Shown piece after piece: positions 38,907-48,146 of a DNA stretch of 64,000 bases. Made by a program: the position numbers and the translations under genes. Numbering within the stretch: the first letter of the stretch is position 1; every line of letters starts with the position of its first letter. The stretch comes from Actinomycetota bacterium. Lineage in GTDB: Bacteria > Actinomycetota > Acidimicrobiia > Acidimicrobiales > Ilumatobacteraceae. The stretch spans positions 32,917 to 96,916 of the forward strand of contig WLJO01000005.1 of the NCBI GenBank assembly GCA_009701715.1, read 5' to 3'. The notes beneath the pieces were generated by a model. The model searched no databases. It saw only the letters and a list, made by a program, of their open reading frames with translations, and was not told the origin of the DNA.

Positions 38907-39896
38907 CTACCGGGCCCGGCGGACGCGGTCGAGGACATCCGCCCCTTCCTCGATCTCCTCGGTGGCCCGCTCGTGATCCGCGAGGAGCAGCACGAACCCC
39001 TCGAAGCCGTGCGCTTCGGTGAGCGCCGTAATACGGTCGGCACACTCGTCGGGTGTTCCGAGGATCACGAAGGGCTCGATCCAGCGGTCCGGGATGAGGT
39101 GGGCGGCGGCCTCGAGCCCGCCGGACATCGCCTCGCGGATCTCGGCCACGTGCCGTGGGGTGATCCCCAGTTGCGCCTTCACGGCGTCCGGTGAGTCGAC
39201 GAGACGATAGGTCATGTGCGGCCGGATACTCTCGAGCCGCTCGCGATCGGTGACGACGCACGTGGAATACAGCAGGCGCGGCCGGGGTCGCACGGCCTTT
39301 CTGGCCCCAGACTCGACCTGCTCGACATAGGAACCAAGGGTCGGAATGTGGAGGAACTCGAGCAGCGCCCCGTCGGCCGCGGCGCCGGCATGGGCGAGCA
39401 GGAGTGGGCTGCGACCGGCGAACCAGATGTCGATCCCTGGACGCGCATAGTCGAGGCGCGCGTTGGCCAGTGTGATCGTCTCCCCAGCGAACGTGACGGT
39501 CTCGCCGTCGAATAGCCGTCGACACACGTCGAGCGCCTCACGGACGTGAGCGAGCGGTCGGGCCCGCTCGATGCCGAGCGGGCCGAGCGACAGGCTCCCG
39601 CCGGCGCCATAGACGAGGAATGCCCGCCCCCCCGACAGTTCGTCGATGGAGGCAATCGCCGCAGCGGTCAGCGCCGGGTGTCGCGTGTACGGGTTCACGA
39701 GTCCGGTCCCGATCCGCAGTGTCCGCGTTGCTGTGGCGATCGCGGTCATCGTGACGAAGACATCGCGGGTCCGCACCCCTTCGTCGGCGACCCACACCGA
39801 GTCGTAGCCGAGGTCCTCGGCCAGCCGTGCCATCCCGACGGTGACCTGTGCCGTGTGGTTCGGGGCCAGCAGCACACCTGAGGAGAACCCGCTCAT
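38907..39896 (-). CDS. Luciferase-like (LLM) oxidoreductase, F420/FMN type
   Basis: 329 aa from the ATG at 39896; the frame is open upstream. The TIM-barrel luciferase-like family is seen in QVTVGMARLAEDLGYDSVWVADEG, TRTLRIGTGLVNPYTRHPALTAAAIASIDELSGGRAFLVYGAGG and the C-terminal ILGTPDECADRITALTEAHGFEGFVLL. The form resembles methylenetetrahydromethanopterin reductase-like, F420-dependent members common in Actinomycetota. Cofactor choice is inference. Its start codon overlaps that of the divergent large subunit gene. Confidence 0.85.
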   Translation of the reverse strand: MSGFSSGVLLAPNHTAQVTVGMARLAEDLGYDSVWVADEGVRTRDVFVTMTAIATATRTLRIGTGLVNPYTRHPALTAAAIASIDELSGGRAFLVYGAGGSLSLGPLGIERARPLAHVREALDVCRRLFDGETVTFAGETITLANARLDYARPGIDIWFAGRSPLLLAHAGAAADGALLEFLHIPTLGSYVEQVESGARKAVRPRPRLLYSTCVVTDRERLESIRPHMTYRLVDSPDAVKAQLGITPRHVAEIREAMSGGLEAAAHLIPDRWIEPFVILGTPDECADRITALTEAHGFEGFVLLLADHERATEEIEEGADVLDRVRRAR

Positions 39897-42324
39897 GGAC
39901 ACAGTGTCGCAGGCCGGTCGCCCGGAACAGCACCTGCATGCCATGCTCACAGGTGTGGCAGGCAACGCAATCGATCACGAAGTCGCTCAACGCTGGGTAG
40001 GCAAGCCCCTCCTGCGCCGGGAGGACCCCGCGCTGCTTACGGGTTGGGCCAAGTTCCTCGCAGACCTTCACCGACCGGGAACCTGCCACGTGGGCTTCGT
40101 GCGATCCACCGAGGCACACGCCGACATCGTGCGAATCCGCACCGACGAAGCACGCGCGATGCCTGGTGTTGTTGCTGTCCTGACCGCCGACGACCTCGGC
40201 CTCGACGTGCCGCCGCAGCCGAGCACCCACGCGCTCGGCAATCGACCCACCCCGTACTACGCGCTCGCCAGGGATCGGGTGCGCCATGTCGGCGAGGCCA
40301 TCGTGGCCGTCGTCGCAGAGACGGCAGCGCAGCTCGCTGACGCGATGGGGTTGGTGGAGATTGACTACCGCTCCCGTCCGACCGTCGTGGACACCCTGCA
40401 TGCAGCGGCCGATGGGTCCCCCACCCTGTTCGACGGGTGGCCGGACAACGTCGCCGGAAGCTTCGAGACCGCGATGGGCGATGTCGACGCTGCGATTGCG
40501 GGTGCAGACACCGTGGTTCGGGCCCGGATACGGATCCAGCGACAGACTGGTGCCTCCATGGAGGGCCGCGGCGCACTTGCAGAGTGGGACCGCTACCGGC
40601 GGGAACTCGTGCTCTGGACGTCCACACAGAGCCCGCACATCGTGCGTGACTTCATCGCAGAGGTCACCGGCGTACCCACCCCGCGTGTGAAGGTGCGCGT
40701 GCCGCAGGTCGGCGGCGGCTTCGGCGCCAAGTTCCACTTCTACGCCGAGGAGTCGGCGGTGGCACTCATCGCGATCAGGCTCAACCGCCCGGTCATGTGG
40801 AACGAGGGGCGCAGCGAGTCGTTCATTGCCACGGTGCATGCCCGCGAGGCAGTCGTCGATGCCGTCATCGCCGCCCGCAAGGACGGAACCGTGGTGGGCA
40901 TCGCCGGCGACATCATCGCCGACCAGGGCGCGTACATGCACATGGTCTCGTTCGGACCCGCGTGGCTCACCGCCGTGATGATGACCAACACCTACCTGGT
41001 CCCCAACGCCAGAGCCACGATGCGCGCTGTCGTCACCAACAAGACACCCACCGGCTCGTACCGCGGCTGGGGACAGCCCGAGGCCAACTTCGTTGTCGAG
41101 CGCATGATGGACCTGCTCGCGCGAGAGCTGGCGATGGACCCCGTGGAGCTGCGCCGCAGGAACCTCATCCCGCCCGAGCGCATGCCGTACACCTCGCTGT
41201 TCCATACCTTCGACAGCGGCTATTACGAGGTGGCGCTGGACGCCGGCCTGAAGCTTGCCAAGGTAGACGAATGGCGTGCCGAGCAGGCTCGCCGTCGCGC
41301 GAACAACGACGTGAAGCAGCTTGGCATCGGCGTGTCGTTCTGGGTGGAGAACACCGCGCTCGGGCCCTCACGCCAGATGAACCTCGGCGGCCTCAACCAG
41401 GGCGGCTACGACATCTCGAAGATCCGTCTGGAGCCGAACGGCGAGGTGACCGTCTACACCGGACTCTGCGAGATGGGTCAGGGATTCACCAACGGTCTGG
41501 CGTCGATGTGCGCCGACGCGCTCGGCGTGCACGTGGACCAGGTGGTGGTGGTCACCGGCGATACCGATGCCTGCCCGTATACCGGTCACGGCACCGGTGC
41601 CAGTCGTTCAGCAGCGGTTGGTGGTGCCGCGGTCCGCAAGGCAGCCATCGCGCTGCAGGCCCGGATCAAGCCGATTGCGGCCCACATGCTCGAGTGCGCC
41701 GAGGAGGACCTGCGCTTCGAGGACGGCACGATCTCCGTTGTCGGCACCCCGACACGTTGCGTCACCACTGCAGACATCGGGCGAGCCGCGTACCTCCGGG
41801 CAATCGAGTTACCGGCCGACATCGACCCCGGGCTCGAGGTCACCGAGACCTTCGACCCCACCGACTGCGCGTGGCCGTACGGTTTGAACGTTGCCGTGGT
41901 GGAGATCGACACCGAGACGGCACTGGCCAAGGTGATCGACTATGCCGTGTTCCACGACTGCGGCACGGTGCTGAACCCCATGATCGTCGAGGGGCAACTG
42001 CACGGCGGCGCCGCCCAAGGGATCGCTGCGGCGCTCATGGAGGAACTGCTCTACGACGAGGATGGCCAGCCCATGAATGGCAACTTCATGGGCTTCCTCA
42101 TCCCCAGCGCGATGGAGATGCCTAACTTCCGGCTCGGGCACATGACCACCGAGTCTCCGGTGATCCCCGGCGGCATGAAGGGGATCGGCGAGGCCGGCAT
42201 CATCGGCGCCCCGGCCGCGGTCGTGAGCGCAATCGACGATGCCCTTCGACCGTTTGGCGCTCAGCCCTTCCTGTCCACGCCGGTCACGCCCCAACAGATC
42301 TTCGAGGCGATCACTCGAGGTTGA
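39895..42324 (+). CDS. Xanthine dehydrogenase/CoxL-like molybdopterin subunit
   Basis: 809 aa from the ATG at 39895 (ATG 39943 is an alternative); the length equals a classic CoxL. Domain order is the aldehyde oxidase a/b hammerhead (about 45-160) then the molybdopterin-binding domain. GGGFGAK is in PQVGGGFGAKFHFY, MCPD-proximal GTGASRSAAVGGAAVRKA is kept, and the base E766 is in GIGEAG. The active-site loop is SYRGWGQ (388-394): neither form I AYxCSFR nor form II AYRGAGR, and there is no Cys for a Cu-S-Mo centre. So it is probably not a true CO oxidiser. coxS and coxM lie 33 kb away and are the likely partners. Confidence 0.88.
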   Translation: MDTVSQAGRPEQHLHAMLTGVAGNAIDHEVAQRWVGKPLLRREDPALLTGWAKFLADLHRPGTCHVGFVRSTEAHADIVRIRTDEARAMPGVVAVLTADDLGLDVPPQPSTHALGNRPTPYYALARDRVRHVGEAIVAVVAETAAQLADAMGLVEIDYRSRPTVVDTLHAAADGSPTLFDGWPDNVAGSFETAMGDVDAAIAGADTVVRARIRIQRQTGASMEGRGALAEWDRYRRELVLWTSTQSPHIVRDFIAEVTGVPTPRVKVRVPQVGGGFGAKFHFYAEESAVALIAIRLNRPVMWNEGRSESFIATVHAREAVVDAVIAARKDGTVVGIAGDIIADQGAYMHMVSFGPAWLTAVMMTNTYLVPNARATMRAVVTNKTPTGSYRGWGQPEANFVVERMMDLLARELAMDPVELRRRNLIPPERMPYTSLFHTFDSGYYEVALDAGLKLAKVDEWRAEQARRRANNDVKQLGIGVSFWVENTALGPSRQMNLGGLNQGGYDISKIRLEPNGEVTVYTGLCEMGQGFTNGLASMCADALGVHVDQVVVVTGDTDACPYTGHGTGASRSAAVGGAAVRKAAIALQARIKPIAAHMLECAEEDLRFEDGTISVVGTPTRCVTTADIGRAAYLRAIELPADIDPGLEVTETFDPTDCAWPYGLNVAVVEIDTETALAKVIDYAVFHDCGTVLNPMIVEGQLHGGAAQGIAAALMEELLYDEDGQPMNGNFMGFLIPSAMEMPNFRLGHMTTESPVIPGGMKGIGEAGIIGAPAAVVSAIDDALRPFGAQPFLSTPVTPQQIFEAITRG

Positions 42325-43879
42325 GCACCGATTCCGGCGTCGGCGCCGTGGCCGGTGCGTGAGCGCGTGCCGGCAGGTACCGCATCGCGAACAACGATCC
42401 AGCAAGGGCCACGCCGGCTGAGACCCAGCAGCCGACAGAGAAGCCAGACAGGAACGAGTCCTTCACCTCGGCGAGGAACGCCGGCGCTCGGTCCCCCATG
42501 CCACTGGCCACCTGCGCAGCAGCGCTCACCGATTCCTCGGCCGCACGTCGGGCCTGGGGGGCGAGCGACTGGAACACCGAACGGTCGCGAAGCGCCCCGA
42601 CGTAGACCGAGGTGAACACGCTCCCGATTACCGCCACGCCCAGCGTGCCGCCGAGCTCGCGGGTGGTGTCGTTCACCGCCGAGCCGATACCTGCCTTGTC
42701 GGGTGTCAACGAGCCCATGATCGACTCCGTCGCCGGCGCCGTGGTGAACCCCATCCCGAACCCATTGAACATCATCTGGCAGACGATGATCAGGTACGGG
42801 GTATCGGCCCTGACCGTGCCGATCCAGGCGAAGCCACACGCCAGCAGGAAGAGCCCGAGCGACACGACGAATTTGGTGCCGCGGAGTTCCACGGCCTTCG
42901 GCGCGATCACCGATCCGATGGCGATGGCTGTAGCGACAGGAAGCGTGCGCAGACCCGCACCGAGGGGTGAGTACTCGCGGACGAGCTGGAAGTACTGGGT
43001 GACGAGGAAGATGAAGCCGAAGAGCGCGAAGAACGCTGCCGTAATCGACACGCTCGCGGCCGTGAACCGCAGGTTCCGGAAGATCCGCACGGGCAGCATC
43101 GGTTCCGGGGTCCGCAGCTCCCAGACGGCGAAGATCGCGAGCACGGCGATCGAGACAGCGAAACCACCGATGGTCCTTGCGCTTGCCCAGCCCCACGCCG
43201 ACGCCTCGATGATCGTGTAGACGAGCGCAAACACGCCGGCAGTCGAGAGAACGAGCCCGAGCGGGTCCAGCCGGTGGGTCGACTCGTCCCTCGAGTCGGG
43301 CACCACGAGGATCGTGCCGATGATCGTTACCACGGCGATCGGGAGGTTCACGAAGAAGATGGATCCCCACCAGAAGTGCTCGAGGAGCCATCCACCGAGC
43401 ACCGGACCGGCAGCCACTGCCATGCCAGAACTCGCCCCCCAGATGCCAATGGCCTTGCCCCGCTCGATCGGGTCGGGGAACACGTTGGTGATGATCGCGA
43501 GTGTCGCCGGGAAGATCATCGCTGCACCGATGCCCATGAGCGCACGTGCCGAAATGAGCGACCCGACCGATCCGGACGCCCCCGCGAACGCGGAGGTGGC
43601 GGCGAACACGATGAGCCCGATGATGAGGATCTTCCTCCGACCGATCCGGTCACCGAGGCTGCCGGCACCGAGCAACAGGGCGCAGAACACGAGGAGATAG
43701 GCATCGACGACCCACTGGAGATCGCGCGTGCTGGCAGCCAGTTCGTCCGACAGCGATGGGAGGGCAACGTTCACGATTGTGCCGTCGAGCACCGTGACGA
43801 ACACGGCGAGGCAGGTGATGACAAGCACCCACCACCGACGACTGGAGGGAGCGGCGGGAGACTCGGTCAATCTTTCCAT
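42311..43879 (-). CDS. MFS multidrug exporter, DHA2 (14-helix) family
   Basis: 522 aa from the ATG at 43879. EmrB/QacA layout with about 14 helices: motif C-like and motif A GDRIGRRKILIIG after helix 2, LDGTIVNVALPSL in helix 1, and GPVLGGWLLEHFWW (motif C) in helix 5. It probably exports hydrophobic compounds by proton antiport. A divergent TetR gene and repeated half-sites in the 58-bp gap indicate repression released by ligand. The 3' end overlaps the large subunit gene by 14 nt. Confidence 0.92.
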   Translation of the reverse strand: MERLTESPAAPSSRRWWVLVITCLAVFVTVLDGTIVNVALPSLSDELAASTRDLQWVVDAYLLVFCALLLGAGSLGDRIGRRKILIIGLIVFAATSAFAGASGSVGSLISARALMGIGAAMIFPATLAIITNVFPDPIERGKAIGIWGASSGMAVAAGPVLGGWLLEHFWWGSIFFVNLPIAVVTIIGTILVVPDSRDESTHRLDPLGLVLSTAGVFALVYTIIEASAWGWASARTIGGFAVSIAVLAIFAVWELRTPEPMLPVRIFRNLRFTAASVSITAAFFALFGFIFLVTQYFQLVREYSPLGAGLRTLPVATAIAIGSVIAPKAVELRGTKFVVSLGLFLLACGFAWIGTVRADTPYLIIVCQMMFNGFGMGFTTAPATESIMGSLTPDKAGIGSAVNDTTRELGGTLGVAVIGSVFTSVYVGALRDRSVFQSLAPQARRAAEESVSAAAQVASGMGDRAPAFLAEVKDSFLSGFSVGCWVSAGVALAGSLFAMRYLPARAHAPATAPTPESVLNLE

Positions 43880-43916
43880 TGTCAAGAAAGATACCGACCG
43901 ATCTTTACAACGTCAA
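43870..43916 (-). promoter_or_regulatory. TetR operator and promoter for MFS gene
   Basis: On the minus strand, -35 TTGACG (43916-43911) and -10 TATCTT (43893-43888) are 17 bp apart. The start would fall about 43881, only a few bases before the ATG at 43879, so the mRNA would be almost leaderless. Half-sites ATCTTT (43870-43875), AAAGAT (43887-43892) and ATCTTT (43901-43906) form two inverted repeats over the promoter and start codon, fitting a repressor site. Confidence 0.65.
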
Positions 43917-43937
43917 GTTCAGGGGTACCATGCGCCC

Positions 43938-44552
43938 ATGAGCGCATCTGCCAAGCCCTATCACCGGGGGGATCTGGACCGAACGCTCAAGGACGCTGCG
44001 GTAGGGCTCATCAGCGAACTTGGCCCGGCCGGCTTCAGCCTGCGCGAGGTTGCCAGGCGGGCGGGTGTCTCCCACGCCGCACCCGCACACCATTTCGGCG
44101 ACTCGCGTGGCCTCCTCACCGCCATTGCTGTGGAGGCCTTCGAGACACTGGACCGGGCAATCACCGCGGCCATCGCGGACTGCGCCGATCCGCGCGAACG
44201 CTTCGTCATCATGTCCAGGGTGTACGTACGCACCGGTATCAACTATCCGGCTCACGCGGCAATCGTCTTCCGTGCGGACCTCGTCGACTGCGACGATCCG
44301 CGCTACCAGCACGCCGGCCTCCTTGCGTATGGCCATCTCGAATCGGTCCTTGCAGGCATTCGAGACCTCGCGAACCCAGCGCTCGATGTTGTCAACGCAA
44401 CGCGACTCGCGTGGTCGGCCATGCAGGGGCTCCTCACGCTGTATCCCAACATGGAGCGGATGAACAATCTCGGCCGAGGTTCGAACCTCGGCGAGCCGGA
44501 ACAGATAGCCGAGCAGTTCGCCACACTCCTGCTGTCGGGCCTCTCCCGCTGA
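43938..44552 (+). CDS. TetR family transcriptional regulator
   Basis: 204 aa. The N-terminal helix-turn-helix is LKDAAVGLISELGPAGFSLREVARRAGVSHAAPAHHFGDSRGLLTAI, with the recognition helix at about 38-50. The C-terminal ligand domain is helical and belongs to the WHG-type group (LAWSAMQGLLTLYPNM). It is divergent from the exporter and shares a 58-bp region with repeated ATCTTT half-sites, so it most likely represses both genes. The ligand is unknown. Confidence 0.93.
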   Translation: MSASAKPYHRGDLDRTLKDAAVGLISELGPAGFSLREVARRAGVSHAAPAHHFGDSRGLLTAIAVEAFETLDRAITAAIADCADPRERFVIMSRVYVRTGINYPAHAAIVFRADLVDCDDPRYQHAGLLAYGHLESVLAGIRDLANPALDVVNATRLAWSAMQGLLTLYPNMERMNNLGRGSNLGEPEQIAEQFATLLLSGLSR

Positions 44553-44562
44553 ACAGGCCCCG

Positions 44563-45654
44563 CTAGGGAAGGATCACGAGGTCGTCCCGGTGGACGATCT
44601 CGGGGTGCACGTCGCTCGGCAGTTCCGAGGTGCGCTTGCCCGCCACCGAGCGGGCGGTCGATGCCGACATCGCCGCCATTCCCCGGGCGAACACCACGCC
44701 GTCGGGATCGGAGATATCGACGTTGTCGCCCTCCTCGAAGCTTCCCTGCACACTCACCACGCCGGCCGGGAGCAGCGAGACCCCGCGGTTCACGAGTGCA
44801 TCGCGCGCGCCCGGGTCCACCGTGATGATCCCCTCGGTCGCCGCGGCAAAGGCGATCCACAGCTTGCGCGCAGAGAGCTTGCGGTCGTGGGGATGGAAGG
44901 TGGTGCCGATGCCTGCGGCACCGGCGGCGGCGCGCTCCAGAACGTCGTCCTGGCTCGACTTTGCGATGACGGTGCGCACGCCGGACCACGACGCGATCCG
45001 TGCGGCAGACAGCTTGGACGCCATGCCCCCGCTGCCACGATTGGAGCCGGCACCAGAGGCGTCCACCGCCAGCAGCGGGTCGTCGGACCGCACGTCGGTA
45101 ATCAGCGTGGCGGACGGGTCCGTGCGCGGGTCCGCCGTGTACAGGCCCGGAGTGTCAGTGAGCAGCACGAGCACGTCAGCCGATACGAGGTGGGAGAGCA
45201 GCGCTGCGAGGCGATCGTTGTCCCCGAAGCGGATCTCGTCGCTCGCGATGGCGTCGTTCTCGTTGATGATCGGCACGCAACCGAGCTCCAGCAGCCGCGT
45301 GAGCGTCTGGCGAGCATGCAGGTACTGGCGACGGTTCACGAAGTCGTTCGGAACGAGCAGTGTCTGGCCCGCAACGAGGCCGTGCCGTCCCAGTTCGGCC
45401 GAATAGACCTCCATCAGCCTCGGCTGGCCTGCGGCAGCCAGGGCCTGCAGCGTGGGCATGTCGGTGGGGCGGCTCGCCAGTCCGAGGGCAGCGACCCCGG
45501 ACGACACTGCGCCGGAGGTGACGATGAGTACCTCGTGGCCCGCCGCACGCAGCGCTGCGGTTTGGTCGCACAGGCTCGCGATGGCCGACCGGTTGATGAC
45601 CCCGCGTTCGTCGGTGAGTGACGAGGACCCGATTTTGGCAACGACACGCATCAC
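44563..45654 (-). CDS. proB: Glutamate 5-kinase with PUA domain
   Basis: 363 aa. It phosphorylates glutamate in the first step of proline synthesis. Amino acid kinase domain: VVAKIGSSSLTDERG at the start, IVTSGAVSSGVAALGL, PIINENDAIASDEIRFGDNDRLAALLSHLVSADVL and GSGGMASKLSAARIA. A C-terminal PUA domain (about 270-360, LSARKLWIAFAAATEG) is present. It overlaps obg by 4 nt, as in many Actinomycetota. proA is not next to it; a TetR gene lies downstream instead. Confidence 0.95.
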   Translation of the reverse strand: MMRVVAKIGSSSLTDERGVINRSAIASLCDQTAALRAAGHEVLIVTSGAVSSGVAALGLASRPTDMPTLQALAAAGQPRLMEVYSAELGRHGLVAGQTLLVPNDFVNRRQYLHARQTLTRLLELGCVPIINENDAIASDEIRFGDNDRLAALLSHLVSADVLVLLTDTPGLYTADPRTDPSATLITDVRSDDPLLAVDASGAGSNRGSGGMASKLSAARIASWSGVRTVIAKSSQDDVLERAAAGAAGIGTTFHPHDRKLSARKLWIAFAAATEGIITVDPGARDALVNRGVSLLPAGVVSVQGSFEEGDNVDISDPDGVVFARGMAAMSASTARSVAGKRTSELPSDVHPEIVHRDDLVILP

Positions 45655-46898
45655 AGGTCCGGGACGTAGTCGAAGGAGAACGCACCGATGTGGATCACGT
45701 CACCCTCCTGTGCCCCGGCGCGCTGCAGCGCACGCGTGACACCCAACCGCTTGAGCCGCATGTCGATGAACGACAGGGACTCGTGCATGGTGACGTCGTT
45801 GAGCGCAACCACGCGCTCGACCTCCTTGCCGGAGAGGCGGAACTCGTGCTCCTCCAGGCGTTCCAGCAAGAAACCGACCGGCTCCGGCCGAAGGATGACG
45901 AAGCCTTCGCGCTCGGGCGCATCGGCCCGGGCCTCCTTCACGAGGTCCGCGAGGCGGTAAACGATGCCCTGAACACCCTCGCCGGTTGCCGCAGACATGC
46001 GCAGGCCGGTCCAGCCGTCGAGTTCCTCGACCGTCGCATCGGCCTTCGTGCCGACAACGATGCGCGGGCGGTCGAGCAGTTCAGGTCGATACTCGCCCAG
46101 TTCCTTGAGCAGTACTCGCTCCTGCTCCTCGGGGGACAGCCCGTCCTCGTTGACGAGGTCCACGAGGAGGCACAGCGCACGGGCGCGCTCGATGTGCCGG
46201 AGGAACTGGTGGCCGAGGCCCTTGCCCTCTGCAGCGCCCTCGATGAGCCCGGGGATGTCTGCCACGACGAACTCGCTCTGGTCGTCCATGCGCACGACAC
46301 CGAGGTGCGGCTCGAGCGTGGTGAACGGGTAGTTGGCGATCTTGGGCTTGGCAGCCGATATCACCGAGATGAAGGTGCTCTTGCCGGCGTTGGGAAACCC
46401 GACGAGCGCAACGTCTGCCATGAGCTTGAGTTCCAGCCGGAACCAGCGCTGCTCTCCCTCCTCGCCCTGCTCGGCGAACATCGGTGCACGCCGCGAGTTA
46501 GAAAGGAACTTTGCGTTGCCCCGGCCTCCGCGGCCTCCCGCCACTGCCATCCAGCGGTCACCGTGACCGACGAGATCGGCGAGGAGTTCGCCGGTGTACA
46601 GGTCCCGGACGACGGTGCCCTCGGGCACCGTGATGACGAGGTCCTCGCCGCGCTTGCCATGCATGTCCTTGCCCATGCCGTGGACGCCGCTACCGGCGTT
46701 TCGGTGCGGGTAGTCCTTGAAGGCCACGAGCGAGGCGACGTTGTGACTGGCGACGAGCCACACGTCGCCACCCTTGCCACCGTCTCCGCCGTTCGGTCCA
46801 CCCATGGCAACCGGGCCCTCACGGCGCATGCTGACGCAGCCAGCACCGCCGTCTCCGCCACGCAGGTTCAGTTGGGCTTCGTCGACGAATGCGGACAT
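45651..46898 (-). CDS. obg: GTPase ObgE/CgtA
   Basis: 415 aa. It is a ribosome-assembly and stress GTPase. The glycine-rich Obg fold covers 1-158 (GGDGGAGCVSMRREG, GGRGGRGNAKF). The G domain has GFPNAGKS at 167-174, the IANYPFTTLEPHLGVV switch, DIPGLIEGAAEGKGLGHQFLRH and GTKAD. The C-terminal OCT domain ends at 415. It normally follows rpmA in the same operon, but here the dGTPase gene separates them and obg must have its own promoter in the 48-bp divergent gap. Confidence 0.96.
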   Translation of the reverse strand: MSAFVDEAQLNLRGGDGGAGCVSMRREGPVAMGGPNGGDGGKGGDVWLVASHNVASLVAFKDYPHRNAGSGVHGMGKDMHGKRGEDLVITVPEGTVVRDLYTGELLADLVGHGDRWMAVAGGRGGRGNAKFLSNSRRAPMFAEQGEEGEQRWFRLELKLMADVALVGFPNAGKSTFISVISAAKPKIANYPFTTLEPHLGVVRMDDQSEFVVADIPGLIEGAAEGKGLGHQFLRHIERARALCLLVDLVNEDGLSPEEQERVLLKELGEYRPELLDRPRIVVGTKADATVEELDGWTGLRMSAATGEGVQGIVYRLADLVKEARADAPEREGFVILRPEPVGFLLERLEEHEFRLSGKEVERVVALNDVTMHESLSFIDMRLKRLGVTRALQRAGAQEGDVIHIGAFSFDYVPDL

Positions 46899-46946
46899 AG
46901 GGCCAGTTCAGGGTAGCGAGTTACACCCCTTCAGTACGCTCAGGGT

Positions 46947-48065
46947 GTGGAAATGAGTGAACGGGCGGAACGGTGGGCATCCACCATGGCGGGCAGCGCA
47001 GATCATTCGGTCACACTCGCGCATCGGGATTCCCATGCATCCATCACTGCTGCGAGCATCCGCGACCGCTCGGCACGTGAGGAGCAGGAGTCCGAACTGC
47101 TCGTGCCCGAGGCAACGCGCGGCTCGGGCGCCGGCAGTCGGGCGATCGCCGAGGAATCCGATCTCTACCGCACGTGCTTCGAGCGGGACCGAGATCGCAT
47201 TCTGCACGCATCGGCGTTCCGCCGCCTCGCCGGCAAGACCCAGGTGTTCGTCTTCCCCGACGACCACCAACGCACTCGGCTCACCCATGCGCTCGAGGTA
47301 GCCCAGGTAGCCCGGTCGGTCTCCACTGCGCTGGGGCTCAATGTGGCGCTCACCGAGGCCATCGCCGTCGGACATGACTGCGGTCACGGCCCCGGCGGGC
47401 ACGCCAGCGAGGACGCGCTCAGCCCGTACGTGGACGAGGGCTACGACCATGCGGTGTGGGGTGCCGATGTCATCCTCACCCCCCTCAACTTGTGTACCGA
47501 GACACTCGACGGCATCCGCAACCATTCGTGGTCCCGCCCGGCCCCCGCCACCCCAGAGGGGGAAGTGGTCTCCTGGGCAGACCGCATTGCGTACGTGTGC
47601 CACGACTTTGAAGATGCTGTTGCTGCCGGGGTGGTCACCACCGACATGCTCCCCGCCATGGTCCGCTCCCGGGCCGGCGAGACCCGCAGTGCACAACTGC
47701 ACGCGTTCATCACAGCGATGATCGAGGCCGCCCGCCAGAACGGTCGCATCGGCATGGTGCCCGCAGTTGCCGAGGCGCTCGCCGAGTTCCGACGCTTCAA
47801 CTACGAGCACGTCTACCTGCGCCCCGCAGCACAGCAGCAGGCACACGCGGTCATTCAGGTGCTCCAGGCACTCGTCGAGCACTACGCAGACCGTCCGCAT
47901 CTGCTCGGGGCCGAGCGTGCTGCCGGGGTGGACGCAGGGTCCAAAGCGGCGCTCCGGGTTGCCGTGGGCTACGTCGCCGGCATGACGGACCGCTACGCCT
48001 GCCGACAGGCAGTGGCACTGCTCGACTGGGACCGCGCCCGCCTCCCCCGCGGCATCGACGTCTAG
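46947..48065 (+). CDS. dgt: dGTPase-like HD-domain triphosphohydrolase
   Basis: 372 aa, GTG start (ATG two codons later). It cleaves triphosphate from dGTP or other dNTPs. The HD site is RLTHALEVAQVARSV, VGHDCGHGPGGHASEDAL and later SWADRIAYVCHD with a conserved Asp; FRRLAGKTQVF is the family N-terminal signature. The first ~40 residues are longer than usual. It lies alone on the plus strand between rpmA and obg, and a hairpin follows its stop. Confidence 0.9.
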   Translation: MEMSERAERWASTMAGSADHSVTLAHRDSHASITAASIRDRSAREEQESELLVPEATRGSGAGSRAIAEESDLYRTCFERDRDRILHASAFRRLAGKTQVFVFPDDHQRTRLTHALEVAQVARSVSTALGLNVALTEAIAVGHDCGHGPGGHASEDALSPYVDEGYDHAVWGADVILTPLNLCTETLDGIRNHSWSRPAPATPEGEVVSWADRIAYVCHDFEDAVAAGVVTTDMLPAMVRSRAGETRSAQLHAFITAMIEAARQNGRIGMVPAVAEALAEFRRFNYEHVYLRPAAQQQAHAVIQVLQALVEHYADRPHLLGAERAAGVDAGSKAALRVAVGYVAGMTDRYACRQAVALLDWDRARLPRGIDV

Positions 48066-48083
48066 GTCACTTCCCCAAATGCA

Positions 48084-48111
48084 AGAACCCCCAGCCGCAG
48101 CCAGGGGTTCT
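48084..48111. terminator. Bidirectional terminator hairpin
   Basis: AGAACCCC (48084-48091) pairs with GGGGTTCT (48104-48111) around a 12-nt loop. It lies 18 bp after the dgt stop and 35 bp after the rpmA stop on the other strand, between converging genes, so it can end both transcripts. Confidence 0.7.
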
Positions 48112-48146
48112 CATCGGTTATAGGCGTCAGGGCCGTAGCCCCGAGG

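Noticed and set aside
39538..41205. A 555-codon minus-strand frame overlapping the large subunit
   Set aside because: Antisense shadow; the plus-strand frame carries the molybdopterin motifs.
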